Below are positions 41,851 through 50,264 of a stretch of DNA of 54,360 nucleotides, in pieces. The translations under genes were made by a program, and so were the position numbers. The notes beneath the pieces were generated by a model, which saw nothing but the letters and a program-made list of their open reading frames with translations, made no database searches and was not told the origin of the DNA. Source of the DNA: Cytophagales bacterium (lineage in GTDB: Bacteria > Bacteroidota > Bacteroidia > Cytophagales > Spirosomataceae); contig JAAFJE010000027.1 of NCBI GenBank assembly GCA_013298025.1, positions 1 through 54,360 of the forward strand. The letters run 5' to 3'. Each line of letters opens with the position of its first letter. Within the stretch, counting starts at the first letter, position 1.

Positions 41851-42360
41851 ATGAAGACCATGATTTACGACCAGCATTCTATTCAGGCGTTTAGGGAGGC
41901 TACTCTAAACAAATTTCCAGAAAATAAGAAGTTTTTTACTAAACTAAAAACCAAAAAAGCCAAAGCCCTCGACGAAGCCTTTCACGCTTTGCACGAAGCG
42001 GTATTTGAGCAAACCGATTGCTTGGCTTGTGCCAATTGCTGCAAAACGACTAGTCCGATTTTTACGGATAACGATATTGAACGCATCGCCAAGCACCTCA
42101 AAATGCGTCCGGTGCAGTTGATAGAACGCTACCTTCACCTCGACGACGAGCAAGATTATGTACTCAACGCTTCGCCTTGTGCTTTCTTGGGGGCTGATAA
42201 TTATTGTTCGATTTATGAAGTACGTCCGAAAGCTTGCCGAGAATATCCCCACACCGACCGCAAAAACATGGCTGGTATTTTAAAGTTGACCCTCGAAAAC
42301 ACCAAAGTTTGTCCTGCCGTATTTGCTATTGTTGAGCAACTTAAACAACAAATGCCCTGA
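41851..42360 (+). CDS. YkgJ-family cysteine-cluster protein
   Basis: This 169-residue cytoplasmic protein has the CxxCxxCC-type cluster of the YkgJ (UPF0153/CxxCxxCC) family: CLACANCCKTTSPIF, then SPCAFLGADNYCSIYEVRPKAC further on. These cysteines are thought to hold a metal ion or an iron-sulfur cluster. The function is not established; some relatives have been linked to maturation or redox roles. It follows the porZ-like gene by 58 bases on the same strand and may be read from it. Confidence 0.9.
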   Translation: MKTMIYDQHSIQAFREATLNKFPENKKFFTKLKTKKAKALDEAFHALHEAVFEQTDCLACANCCKTTSPIFTDNDIERIAKHLKMRPVQLIERYLHLDDEQDYVLNASPCAFLGADNYCSIYEVRPKACREYPHTDRKNMAGILKLTLENTKVCPAVFAIVEQLKQQMP

Positions 42361-42483
42361 CGTTTCTTTCGTACCAAAGCCGTATTCTTACATATATTAC
42401 CGAAAAAATTATACACAACGCTAAAATTATCATAATATTACCATCAAAACGAAGGTTTAATTCCAAACTATAAACTTTTCCTT

Positions 42484-42491
42484 TAATTTTG
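42484..42491 (+). promoter_or_regulatory. -7 box before the ROK kinase gene
   Basis: TAATTTTG is an exact -7 match about 78 bases before the start. No TTTG is found at the expected upstream distance, so the assignment is tentative. Confidence 0.35.
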
Positions 42492-42568
42492 AAGAAAATT
42501 TAAAATATAGAAATCCCAATTACTAATCATATTAACAATAATTTAACTTTCAAACTCACACTTTATAA

Positions 42569-43480
42569 ATGGCGGCAGTTGAGTATTTAGGTATTGATAT
42601 CGGAGGCACGAATGTGAAAATGGGCATTGTTAACTCCGAAACTGGTCAAATTTCAAATTTTTACAGTCATGACAGCGTTAGCTGGCGTAAATCAGGGCAT
42701 TTTGTGGAGCGTTTGGCTGAGGCTATTGCATTGCAACTGTACGACCACAAACATGTAAACAAGGTAGGCATCGGTTTGCCCGGTATGATTGATTCTACCC
42801 GTAGAATTCCTGTAGAAATTACGGCTATTCCCGAACTCAACGGTGTGACTTTGGTTGATGCCCTAGAGCAGAAATTTTCAGGCGTGAGTTTCTTTTTAGA
42901 AAACGATGCCAATGCCGCAGCATTAGGTGAGTTTTATTTTGGTGAAGAACGCATCGACGAGAGCTATATATTTATTACCCTTGGCACAGGTGTAGGCGGA
43001 GCGGCTATTCTTAATAAGAAAGTATTTAAGGGAGGCAGAGGCAATGCAATGGAGCCAGGTCATACGCCATCTATCAACGGAAAAGTATTAGAACGCAACA
43101 TCGGTAAAAACGAATTGCTCGATATGGCTACTAAAATGCGTGCTGCCTTTGTAGGCGAAACGCAATTGCCCGACGACGGTACAATTTCTACAACAGGCTT
43201 GGTAGCGGCCGCATCGAGTGGTGATGTTTTAGCCCTACAAGTGTTTGAAAAAGTAGGGGAATTACTTGGCGAAAACCTTTGTCATTTAGTAGCAATCCTC
43301 GACATCAATTTGATATTAATCGGAGGAGGCTTGTCGGCTTCATTCGATTACATTTTACCAAGCATGACGGGTAAATTAAACCAATGGCTTACCAAATACC
43401 ATGCCGATGGCCTGAGCATTAAACGTGCTACCTTGGGCAACGATGCAGGCTTATTGGGTGCAGCTTCTTTGTGTTTCTAG
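42569..43480 (+). CDS. ROK-family sugar kinase (glucokinase-like)
   Basis: This 303-residue cytoplasmic protein belongs to the ROK family and probably phosphorylates glucose or a related hexose with ATP. The N-terminal phosphate motif is LGIDIGGTNVKMGI, the catalytic region is FFLENDANAAALGEF, and the second phosphate motif is ITLGTGVGGAAI. The usual zinc-binding cysteine cluster after the EPGHT motif is missing: the segment SINGKVLERNIGKNELL has no cysteine. No DNA-binding domain is present, so it is a kinase rather than a ROK repressor. Confidence 0.9.
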   Translation: MAAVEYLGIDIGGTNVKMGIVNSETGQISNFYSHDSVSWRKSGHFVERLAEAIALQLYDHKHVNKVGIGLPGMIDSTRRIPVEITAIPELNGVTLVDALEQKFSGVSFFLENDANAAALGEFYFGEERIDESYIFITLGTGVGGAAILNKKVFKGGRGNAMEPGHTPSINGKVLERNIGKNELLDMATKMRAAFVGETQLPDDGTISTTGLVAAASSGDVLALQVFEKVGELLGENLCHLVAILDINLILIGGGLSASFDYILPSMTGKLNQWLTKYHADGLSIKRATLGNDAGLLGAASLCF

Positions 43481-43701
43481 GTATAAAAGCGTAGCGTAGC
43501 CTTTTTTTTACAACGAAAAAATACTATTTTGCTACCTTCAAAAACCCTCTCTTTCGCTTTTTTAAAGGGAGTCCACAACGAAAAAATCTAATTTAATTGT
43601 TTCACCAGAACAAAAAAAAACGAGCTTGAAAGAAATAATACCAAGCTTTGTTTGAAAAGTTCCAATAAATCTCAGAAATGCAATATTGACGTAAAAAAAA
43701 T

Positions 43702-43733
43702 TTTGATAATCTAATTTTTAATCGTCATCTTTG
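43702..43733 (+). promoter_or_regulatory. promoter of acpP
   Basis: TTTG (43702-43705) and CATCTTTG (43726-43733, seven of eight to TAnnTTTG) are 20 bases apart. The start codon of acpP lies 33 bases downstream. The spacer before it (43481-43701) contains a 13-base direct repeat ACAACGAAAAAAT and T runs. Confidence 0.5.
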
Positions 43734-43766
43734 CACCGTTTTTCTAACCAAAAATCGTTCTAAAAA

Positions 43767-44003
43767 ATGGCAGAAATTGCAGAAAAAGTAAAAAGCATTA
43801 TCGTCGAGAAACTAGGCGTTGACGCAGCAGAAGTAACACCAGGAGCGTCTTTCACAAACGATTTGGGCGCAGACTCTTTGGATACAGTAGAATTGATTAT
43901 GGAATTCGAAAAAGAATTCAATGTATCTATTCCAGACGACCAAGCTGAAGCCATTCAAACTGTTGGTCAAGCGATTTCATACCTCGAAGAAAATGTGAAG
44001 TAA
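43767..44003 (+). CDS. acpP: acyl carrier protein
   Basis: AcpP carries growing fatty-acid chains on a phosphopantetheine arm. The 78-residue acidic protein has the attachment site [12 protein letters not shown] with Ser37 and the usual four-helix pattern. It is followed by a strong terminator and then fabF and rnc; the order acpP-fabF-rnc is common in Bacteroidota. The terminator lets acpP be made in excess over fabF, as expected for an abundant carrier. Confidence 0.98.
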   Translation: MAEIAEKVKSIIVEKLGVDAAEVTPGASFTNDLGADSLDTVELIMEFEKEFNVSIPDDQAEAIQTVGQAISYLEENVK

Positions 44004-44018
44004 TGAACATTTCCTTTT

Positions 44019-44089
44019 GTGCTAATTTGACAGTGTTTCGATGGCATTTATCCGTCATACGCATTGGTCAAATTAGCACTTTTTTTTGG
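44019..44089 (+). terminator. terminator between acpP and fabF
   Basis: Perfect 13-base arms GTGCTAATTTGAC (44019-44031) and GTCAAATTAGCAC (44067-44079) enclose a 35-base loop and are followed by eight T residues. Confidence 0.85.
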
Positions 44090-44174
44090 TATAAATTATG
44101 TGCTTAACCCGAGCCTTAATTGCGTAAATACTAGATAAATTATCAATTTTCTTCGATAGATTTACAAAATCATC

Positions 44175-44281
44175 TATATTTGACATGAAAGTGGGTAATG
44201 CAAGTATGCAACCTACCTACATAAGTACGAAAAATATTACGCAAATAGGCGTTTTGGGTACTTATGCCCATGTCCCCACTT
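44175..44281 (+). promoter_or_regulatory. fabF promoter box and structured leader
   Basis: TATATTTG (44175-44182) is an exact -7 box; the -33 region is weak. The leader to the ATG at 44314 is about 125 bases. AAGTGGG (44189-44195) pairs with CCCACTT (44275-44281) around an inner helix ATAAGTAC (44221-44228) / GTACTTAT (44258-44265). This fold could tune fabF expression. Confidence 0.45.
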
Positions 44282-44313
44282 GAAACATAGAACTTGAAAC
44301 TCAACTTCGCCAC

Positions 44314-45561
44314 ATGAGCTTTAAACGAGTAGTAGTTACTGGAATAGGAGCTTTGACTCCTATCGGAAATACAGCACCAGAATACTGGGAAGGGCTGAAA
44401 AACGGTGTGAGTGGATGTGATTATATCACTAAATTCAATGCCGAAAAGTTTCGCACACGTTTTGCCTGCGAAATCAAAAACTTTGATTTGGCTAATTTTA
44501 TTCCTCGCCAAGAAGCCCGCAAAATGGATGCTTTTGCACAATATGCAATTGTTGCTTCCGACGAAGCTATCAAGGATGCTGGATTAGATTTAGAAAAAGT
44601 AAATAAAAATAAAGTAGGAGTGATTTGGGGCTCTGGCATTGGAGGCTTGCGTACTTTTGAAGATGAATGCTTCAACTTTGCTAAAGGTGATGGTACGCCA
44701 AAATTCAACCCATTCTTTATTCCTAAAATGATTGCCGATTCGGCTTCTGGGGTTATTTCTATCCGTCATGGCTTCCGTGGTGTAAACTACGTAACGGTGT
44801 CGGCTTGTTCATCAGCCAATAATGCCATCATCGATGCCTTCAATTACATTCGCCTTGGCCGCCTCAATGTATGTGTAACGGGTGGCTCAGAAGCGCCTGT
44901 GACCATTGCAAGTGTGGGTGGTTTTACGGCTTTGCGTGCCATGTCTGAACGCAACGACGACCCCAAAACGGCTTCTCGTCCTTACGACAAAGACCGTGAC
45001 GGCTTTGTGGTAGGCGAAGGGGCTGGTGCCTTGATTTTAGAAGAATACGAACACGCCGTAGCCAGAGGAGCAAAAATTTATGCTGAAATGATAGGCGGAG
45101 GTTTCTCTTCTGATGCTTACCATATCACCGCACCGCACCCAGAGGGTTACGGAGCGTTTTTGTCGATGCAAGATGCCTTAGACGATGCCAAAATTGCCCC
45201 CGAAGAAGTTGACTATATCAATACACATGGCACTTCTACGCCACTCGGCGACCCACAGGAATTGAAGGCCATTGTCGAATTGTTTGGCGAGCATTCATAC
45301 AATATGAATATTAGCTCTACCAAGTCGATGACGGGCCACTTGTTGGGTGGTGCAGGTGCAGTAGAGGCGGTGGCTTCTATTTTGGCTATGCAACATCAAC
45401 TTGTGCCACCAACCATCAACCATTTTACAGAAGACCCAGCGGTGGACAATCGCCTTAACTTGACGCTCAACCAAGCACAAGCACGCAAAATAGACGTGGT
45501 GTTGAGCAACGGTTTTGGTTTTGGTGGGCATAATGCTACGGTTATATTCAGAAAATTGTAA
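44314..45561 (+). CDS. fabF: 3-oxoacyl-[acyl-carrier-protein] synthase II
   Basis: FabF condenses malonyl-ACP with acyl-ACP to lengthen fatty acids. The 415-residue protein carries the active-site Cys165 in TVSACSSANN, His305 in NTHGTSTPLGD, Lys337 and His342 in SSTKSMTGHLLGGAGA, all in their normal places, and ends with NGFGFGGHNATVIFRK. The preceding terminator and structured leader suggest separate transcription from acpP. The spacer to rnc contains a long hairpin. Confidence 0.97.
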   Translation: MSFKRVVVTGIGALTPIGNTAPEYWEGLKNGVSGCDYITKFNAEKFRTRFACEIKNFDLANFIPRQEARKMDAFAQYAIVASDEAIKDAGLDLEKVNKNKVGVIWGSGIGGLRTFEDECFNFAKGDGTPKFNPFFIPKMIADSASGVISIRHGFRGVNYVTVSACSSANNAIIDAFNYIRLGRLNVCVTGGSEAPVTIASVGGFTALRAMSERNDDPKTASRPYDKDRDGFVVGEGAGALILEEYEHAVARGAKIYAEMIGGGFSSDAYHITAPHPEGYGAFLSMQDALDDAKIAPEEVDYINTHGTSTPLGDPQELKAIVELFGEHSYNMNISSTKSMTGHLLGGAGAVEAVASILAMQHQLVPPTINHFTEDPAVDNRLNLTLNQAQARKIDVVLSNGFGFGGHNATVIFRKL

Positions 45562-45595
45562 TTGGCAAGAAGAAACTGTAGGCCTATACAATAGC

Positions 45596-45667
45596 CGAAA
45601 TAGCAGTACGCTACGGCACAAGCCGAAAAGTTTTAAACGGTACGTGCGGTGTAGTATTGCTATTTCG
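45596..45667 (+). promoter_or_regulatory. long hairpin between fabF and rnc
   Basis: Arms of 24 bases (45596-45619 and 45644-45667) begin with ten perfect pairs (CGAAATAGCA/TGCTATTTCG), then a G-T pair, TAC/GTA and, after a short mismatched part, GCAC/GTGC. The loop is 24 bases and there is no T run. A long double helix just ahead of the RNase III gene is the kind of site that enzyme cuts. Confidence 0.6.
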
Positions 45668-45729
45668 TCAAGGGAATGTTACCTTTACTTATTCGTATTA
45701 ACCAACAGATTCGTTCTTATTTTTCGTGT

Positions 45730-46461
45730 ATGTTATCACCCATTTTAGATTTCTTTTCTAGCGACCCCAAAGACAAAAAGCTTAGGCAGGCTGTAGAAAA
45801 CATAATAGGACAAAAACCCTCCAATTTGATGCTTTATCGACTGGCTTTTATGCACTCTTCGGTGTCGAAAGAAACCGTTGCGAAAGGGTATAAAGAATCG
45901 AACGAGCGGTTGGAGTTTTTGGGCGACTCGGTTTTGGGAATGATAACGGCGGAGTACCTCTTTAAGAAATTCCCCTTCAAAGATGAAGGGTTTCTTACAG
46001 AAATCCGCTCAAGAATGGTCAGTCGTGAATCGCTCAATGTGGTAGCTCGAAAAATCGGTATCGACAAACTGGTCGAGTACGATGGCAACCGACGCACCGT
46101 ACTGGCTCGCACGTCGATGTATGGCGATGCCCTCGAAGCCCTCATTGGTGCTATTTACCTTGATAAAGGATTTAGGTTTACCAAAAAATTCATTGTCAAA
46201 TCTATTCTTACCCAACACTTCGATATAGACCTTGTGGTTTCTAACAACCCCAATTTCAAATCATTGGTGATTGAATGGGCCCAAAGAGAAGGGAAGCAAA
46301 TTCGTTTCGACATTTCGGAAGAAGGCTCGAAACACAACAAAGAATTTACGGCCACTATTTATGTGGACGACGACCATTTTGCGGTCGGACAAGGCTATTC
46401 TAAGAAAAAAGCAGAGCAAACGGCTGCCATGAAAGCCTGTGAAAAATTAGAAATCAACTAG
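45730..46461 (+). CDS. rnc: ribonuclease III
   Basis: RNase III cuts double-stranded RNA and processes ribosomal RNA. From the ATG at 45730 it has 243 residues. The catalytic signature ERLEFLGDSVLG is at residues 59-70 with metal-binding Glu and Asp, a second acidic site is DALEALIGAIYLD, and the C-terminal double-stranded RNA-binding domain runs from NPNFKSLVIEWAQ to KKKAEQTAAMKACEKL. An ATG at 45676 would add 18 residues and is preceded at zero spacing by AAGGGA; the shorter form fits related proteins better. The long hairpin upstream may allow autoregulation. Confidence 0.95.
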   Translation: MLSPILDFFSSDPKDKKLRQAVENIIGQKPSNLMLYRLAFMHSSVSKETVAKGYKESNERLEFLGDSVLGMITAEYLFKKFPFKDEGFLTEIRSRMVSRESLNVVARKIGIDKLVEYDGNRRTVLARTSMYGDALEALIGAIYLDKGFRFTKKFIVKSILTQHFDIDLVVSNNPNFKSLVIEWAQREGKQIRFDISEEGSKHNKEFTATIYVDDDHFAVGQGYSKKKAEQTAAMKACEKLEIN

Positions 46462-46484
46462 AAACTACACGTTTCTTAGAAAAG

Positions 46485-46522
46485 AGGCTCAAGTGAAGGA
46501 TTCCTTACTTGAGCCTTTTTTG
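46485..46522 (+). terminator. terminator after rnc
   Basis: AGGCTCAAGT (46485-46494) and ACTTGAGCCT (46507-46516) form a ten-base perfect stem, with further partial pairing inside (GAAGGA/TTCCTT), followed by a T run. Confidence 0.85.
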
Positions 46523-46917
46523 TTGTAGCAGGTAAAAAAGCATTTGTGGATAATTGTATTTTTCTAATAAATATTATACTCCTCGACAATATGATAAGTA
46601 AAGGCTTCTTTTCGCCGAATAATTTTTTCCGCACTGTTGCGTTGTAAATAGAGCAATTAAAATATTTGTAATTTAAGTCGTGGATAAATGCCCAGAAATG
46701 CGTATTATTGCTAATAGCTAGTGAGTTAGCAATCGTCTGAGTATAGAAATGTACGCCTCTTTTTTTTAATTGTGCAAATTATTTCCCGATTCTCTGGTCT
46801 ATTTGGTGCAATATTTGCGGTTAAATTGATAAATTTACATTTTATACACACCGAGTTGTTACTTCTGGCAAATGTAATAATGCCTAATTCGATAAGATAA
46901 AACCAATCCGTATTATC
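46523..46917. other. 395-base gene-free region with a second terminator-like fold
   Basis: The region is AT-rich and contains no credible frame. A nested structure at 46700-46767 is its main feature: outer GCGTA (46700-46704) / TACGC (46752-46756) and inner ATTGCTAA (46707-46714) / TTAGCAAT (46726-46733), followed by CTCTTTTTTTT. This could end a small RNA or stop read-through. The promoter of the next gene was not located; AATATTTG near 46810-46820 is only a partial match. Confidence 0.45.
46700..46767 (+). terminator. orphan terminator-like structure
   Basis: Two nested stems (five and eight bases) are followed by an eight-base T run. It lies about 180 bases after the rnc terminator with no gene between. 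Confidence 0.45.
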
Positions 46918-48069
46918 ATGAAACTAGACTTTCAGGCAATTGAACGCTACGCAAAGCAATATGCCACCAAGGTTTGTGACGATTTTTTTTATAGAAATAA
47001 TACAATCTCTGGCCAGCAAATTATGAAGCTCAGTAATGTAGCTCAAATCAATACGTTTGTTATTGCCGACTTGTACGAAACTTGGAAAGTTACGGCCGAA
47101 GCCTTTAAAAGTCCTTACTTTGATTTTTCAAATGAGGAAGTAAAAGCGGCTTTGCAAACTTTTATGAATACGGTTTCGCACCAAATTTCTGTCACCCGTG
47201 AGCATTTCGAGCCTTTGTTGATAGAAGCCGTAAAGAAAACAATCAATCTACTACTCGACCCGAGTAAGTATTTCGACGACTATCTCAGAGATTCGCCCGA
47301 CTTTTCGCTTACACAAGAACGTGTAAATCAATTGGCAAAATACACCAAAATCAATGGCGTTTTTGCTAAAGGATTGAAAGAAAAACTAGGCGATACCGAT
47401 AAAGTGTATGTGACCACGGCACTCAATTGGCTTAACGAAATAGCCAACGAAACAGCCTTTGAAAGTCCTGATAAATACCTTGAAATTCTCAGTGCCACAG
47501 TGCCTGTAGCAAAGGAGGATTTTGAGAAAAAAACAAAATTGAATGGTAACGGTACAAGTCCCGAACTTCCTACGCCTGGCAGTGGCTGGGTGATAAAATC
47601 GTTTTTCGACCATCCTGTTGAAAATGAAACCGATACCGACGACGACGTATTGCCTACCGTAGCAACGGTACAAGCCAAAATCGACAAAGAAGGCATTGCT
47701 CTCGAAGAAGCCCCTGTACAAGTGGCTACTTCGTTGAATGACTCATTTAGCGATGATTTGCCTACGGTAAACGATTTGTTGAAAAAAGAACTTATCGGAC
47801 AAACTACGCTTTCCGACTTGGCATTCCACCGACCTGTGAAAAGCATTGTAGAGGCGATTAGCTTGAATCAAAAGTTTATTTTTATCGGAAAACTATTTGA
47901 AGGCGACATCAATGCGTACAACAAGGCTTTAGACGAACTAGATTCGATGCGTTCTTTTTCGGAAGCCAAAACTTTCATGAATAATGTATTAGCTCCTCGC
48001 TATCACTGGATTACAGCCGCCGAAGAAGCCAATGACTTCCTCGATGTGGTGGCACGTAAGTTCCAATAA
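46918..48069 (+). CDS. conserved Bacteroidota protein of unknown function
   Basis: This 383-residue soluble protein has three parts: a helical N-terminal half (residues 1-200), an acidic Thr/Asp/Glu-rich linker (about 205-290, including ENETDTDDDV) and a C-terminal helical block. The block starts LSDLAFHRPVKSIVEAISLN and contains FIFIGKLFEGDINAYNKALD. Blocks of the type SLN-x-F-x-FI-x-x-LF-x-GD are familiar from unnamed Bacteroidota proteins, but no function is attached to them. There is no signal peptide or membrane helix. It is monocistronic as far as can be seen, ending at a strong terminator. Confidence 0.8.
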   Translation: MKLDFQAIERYAKQYATKVCDDFFYRNNTISGQQIMKLSNVAQINTFVIADLYETWKVTAEAFKSPYFDFSNEEVKAALQTFMNTVSHQISVTREHFEPLLIEAVKKTINLLLDPSKYFDDYLRDSPDFSLTQERVNQLAKYTKINGVFAKGLKEKLGDTDKVYVTTALNWLNEIANETAFESPDKYLEILSATVPVAKEDFEKKTKLNGNGTSPELPTPGSGWVIKSFFDHPVENETDTDDDVLPTVATVQAKIDKEGIALEEAPVQVATSLNDSFSDDLPTVNDLLKKELIGQTTLSDLAFHRPVKSIVEAISLNQKFIFIGKLFEGDINAYNKALDELDSMRSFSEAKTFMNNVLAPRYHWITAAEEANDFLDVVARKFQ

Positions 48070-48086
48070 AATAGCGTTTTACCTAT

Positions 48087-48128
48087 AAAAAAAGGTCTTT
48101 GTAGCGATGGCTGCAAAGACCTTTTTTG
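48087..48128 (+). terminator. terminator after the 46918 gene
   Basis: A stem of about 17 base pairs built from AAAAAAGGTCTTTGTAG (48088-48104) and its near complement (48111-48127, one G-T pair) has a six-base loop and a T6 tail. Confidence 0.85.
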
Positions 48129-48183
48129 TGACTTTCGTACAAACGGTGCGTCTAAATATTACAGACAAAACGACGCTGGTTTT

Positions 48184-50214
48184 ATGAAAAAGTTTTACAC
48201 ATTTATGCTTTCTTGCTTCTTGGGCTATTCGGTACTGGCACAGCAAGACCTCGACGAAATATTGGTAGCACCTTCGGAAGGCATTTCGGAAGAAGCCTTA
48301 GAGCAACTGATGCAGGTTTATGCCCAACCTATTGCTATCAATGCCATTACTGCCGAACAGCTTGCACTACTGGGTGTTTTATCAAAAGCCCAAATCCAAA
48401 ATTTTGTCACTTACCGAAAAGTATATGGGCCGTTTTTGTCGCTCTACGAAATACAGGTGATTCCACTTTTCGACAAAGTCACCATCGAACGCCTCTTGCC
48501 TTATGTCTATTTTTCGTTGCCCAACCGCACGTTTGCCCAAGATTGGCAACAAGCACAGCATCGACTAATTTTCAGAACGAGCCAATACCTCGAACAAAAA
48601 AAAGGCTTTACACCACCCGACACACGCAGCAAGGTACGCTACGAAGGAAGTCCTTTGCGGACTTTATTGCGTTATCGGTTATCTGTTCCCAAACGCCTGA
48701 GCGTAGGTTTTTCTTTTGAAAAAGATGAAGGTGAAAAAACTTGGAACGATTTTGGCTCGGGGTATGTCCAAATCCAACATAGAGGTATCGTACAGCAAGT
48801 AATACTAGGCGATTATACGGCTCAATTCGGACAAGGCTTGGTGGCAGGAGCAGGCTTTTATTTAGGTAAAAGTTCAGAAACAGTCTTGTTTGCCCGACGC
48901 AATCAAACGGGCATACGACCTTATACCTCGACGATGGAAATGAACTTTTTGCGGGGCGTTGCCGTAGAATGGCAATGGAAAAACTGGCAAATGACGCAGT
49001 TGCTTTCTTTTGTCAAACGAGATGCCAACGTCGAACAAAGCGATTCGAGCCGATGGGTCACGTCGTTGCAAACGTCGGGTTTGCATAGAACCGCCTCCGA
49101 AATAGCCGATTATCACGCCCTTTACGAACGAAACATGGCAAGCAACCTGACTTACAGTTGGAATGGTAAACGCTCTTTTGTAGGAGCGTTGTATTGGCAT
49201 ACTACTTACGATATGCCGCTCTTGAAAGCCAATAAACTGTATAATCAATACGCTTTTGCTGGTACGCAAAATGCCTTAGCCAGTGTGAGCTACAACGTTG
49301 CCCTAGGTAGTCATTATGCTTTTGGCGAAATGGCTCGTTCACAAAATGGAGGGTATGGGCTTTTAGCAGGTTGGGTTGGGAGTTTAGGTAAAAAAACAGA
49401 TATGTCTTTGATTTTTAGGAAATATACACCCAATTTTCAAAGCCTATATGCCAATGCTTTTAGTGAAAACAGCCAAAATGTGAACGAAACAGGCTTGTAT
49501 ATAGGGTGGAAATATACACCCAATCGGCGTTGGACTTTAACGGCGTATGGCGATATTTTTACTTTTCCTTGGTATAAATATTTGATAGATAAAGCCCCTA
49601 CAAATGGGTTTGAGATACTGGGAAAAGGACAATTTCAGCCCACGAAAACGATAAAATATGCTCTGCAAGCACGACTGGAAAACAAAGAAGAAAACGTAAG
49701 TATAGAAGAAAGCTATGTCGATAGCAAGGGGAAAGTCCGTACTCGAAGCATCACGGAGGTACGTCCTCGGTACAAATGGAGTGTGAATGGGCTTTTCTGG
49801 CGTAAGTTATCGCCTCAGTTGAGCATACAATCGAGGGTATTGGCAAGTACTTTTACCTTTCAACACCTGCCTACTACGTATGGTTGGGCGATGTGCCAAG
49901 ACGTAAAATGGGACTTAGGAGCCTTGGCATTTTCAGCCCGATTGGGCTATTTTCATACCGACGATTACGATAATCGGCAGTATGTGTATGAGTCGGATGT
50001 GATGTATGCTTATAGCTTTCCAGCATACAATGGGGTAGGATGGCGGTATTATTTCAATTTGTCGTATCATTTGCACAAACATCTTACGCTTTGGTTGCGT
50101 TGGTCTCGCACCGACTTATTCAATACCAGTACTTACGGCAGTGGGTTAGACGAAATAGCCGTACCACATCGTTCAGAACTGAAGCTACAATTGCGTTGGG
50201 AAATGATGAATTGA
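48184..50214 (+). CDS. helix-hairpin-helix outer-membrane protein
   Basis: This 676-residue protein has a signal peptide (MKKFYTFMLSCFLGYSVLA) and a ComEA-like helix-hairpin-helix region (residues 50-115: INAITAEQLALLGVLSKAQI, then FVTYRKVYGPFLSLYEIQVI). About 530 residues of alternating aromatic strands follow, typical of an outer-membrane beta-barrel. The combination is common in Bacteroidota and often annotated only by the helix-hairpin-helix motif. ComEA binds DNA during uptake, so a DNA-related surface role is possible but unproven. A weak hairpin (50219-50257) follows. Confidence 0.78.
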   Translation: MKKFYTFMLSCFLGYSVLAQQDLDEILVAPSEGISEEALEQLMQVYAQPIAINAITAEQLALLGVLSKAQIQNFVTYRKVYGPFLSLYEIQVIPLFDKVTIERLLPYVYFSLPNRTFAQDWQQAQHRLIFRTSQYLEQKKGFTPPDTRSKVRYEGSPLRTLLRYRLSVPKRLSVGFSFEKDEGEKTWNDFGSGYVQIQHRGIVQQVILGDYTAQFGQGLVAGAGFYLGKSSETVLFARRNQTGIRPYTSTMEMNFLRGVAVEWQWKNWQMTQLLSFVKRDANVEQSDSSRWVTSLQTSGLHRTASEIADYHALYERNMASNLTYSWNGKRSFVGALYWHTTYDMPLLKANKLYNQYAFAGTQNALASVSYNVALGSHYAFGEMARSQNGGYGLLAGWVGSLGKKTDMSLIFRKYTPNFQSLYANAFSENSQNVNETGLYIGWKYTPNRRWTLTAYGDIFTFPWYKYLIDKAPTNGFEILGKGQFQPTKTIKYALQARLENKEENVSIEESYVDSKGKVRTRSITEVRPRYKWSVNGLFWRKLSPQLSIQSRVLASTFTFQHLPTTYGWAMCQDVKWDLGALAFSARLGYFHTDDYDNRQYVYESDVMYAYSFPAYNGVGWRYYFNLSYHLHKHLTLWLRWSRTDLFNTSTYGSGLDEIAVPHRSELKLQLRWEMMN

Positions 50215-50218
50215 GCAG

Positions 50219-50257
50219 AGATGTAGGCACAAATGAGCTTTGCACCTACATCAATTA
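50219..50257. terminator. imperfect hairpin between convergent genes
   Basis: GATGTAGG and CCTACATC pair perfectly; inner bases pair with two mismatches. No clear T run follows. It sits between the helix-hairpin-helix gene and the aldose epimerase gene. Confidence 0.4.
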
Positions 50258-50264
50258 TCAAAAG

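Noticed and set aside
47328-47846. Antisense serine-rich frame inside the 46918 gene
   Set aside because: Serine-rich composition is typical of the reverse of Asp/Glu/Lys-rich coding sequence; no start signal or family similarity.
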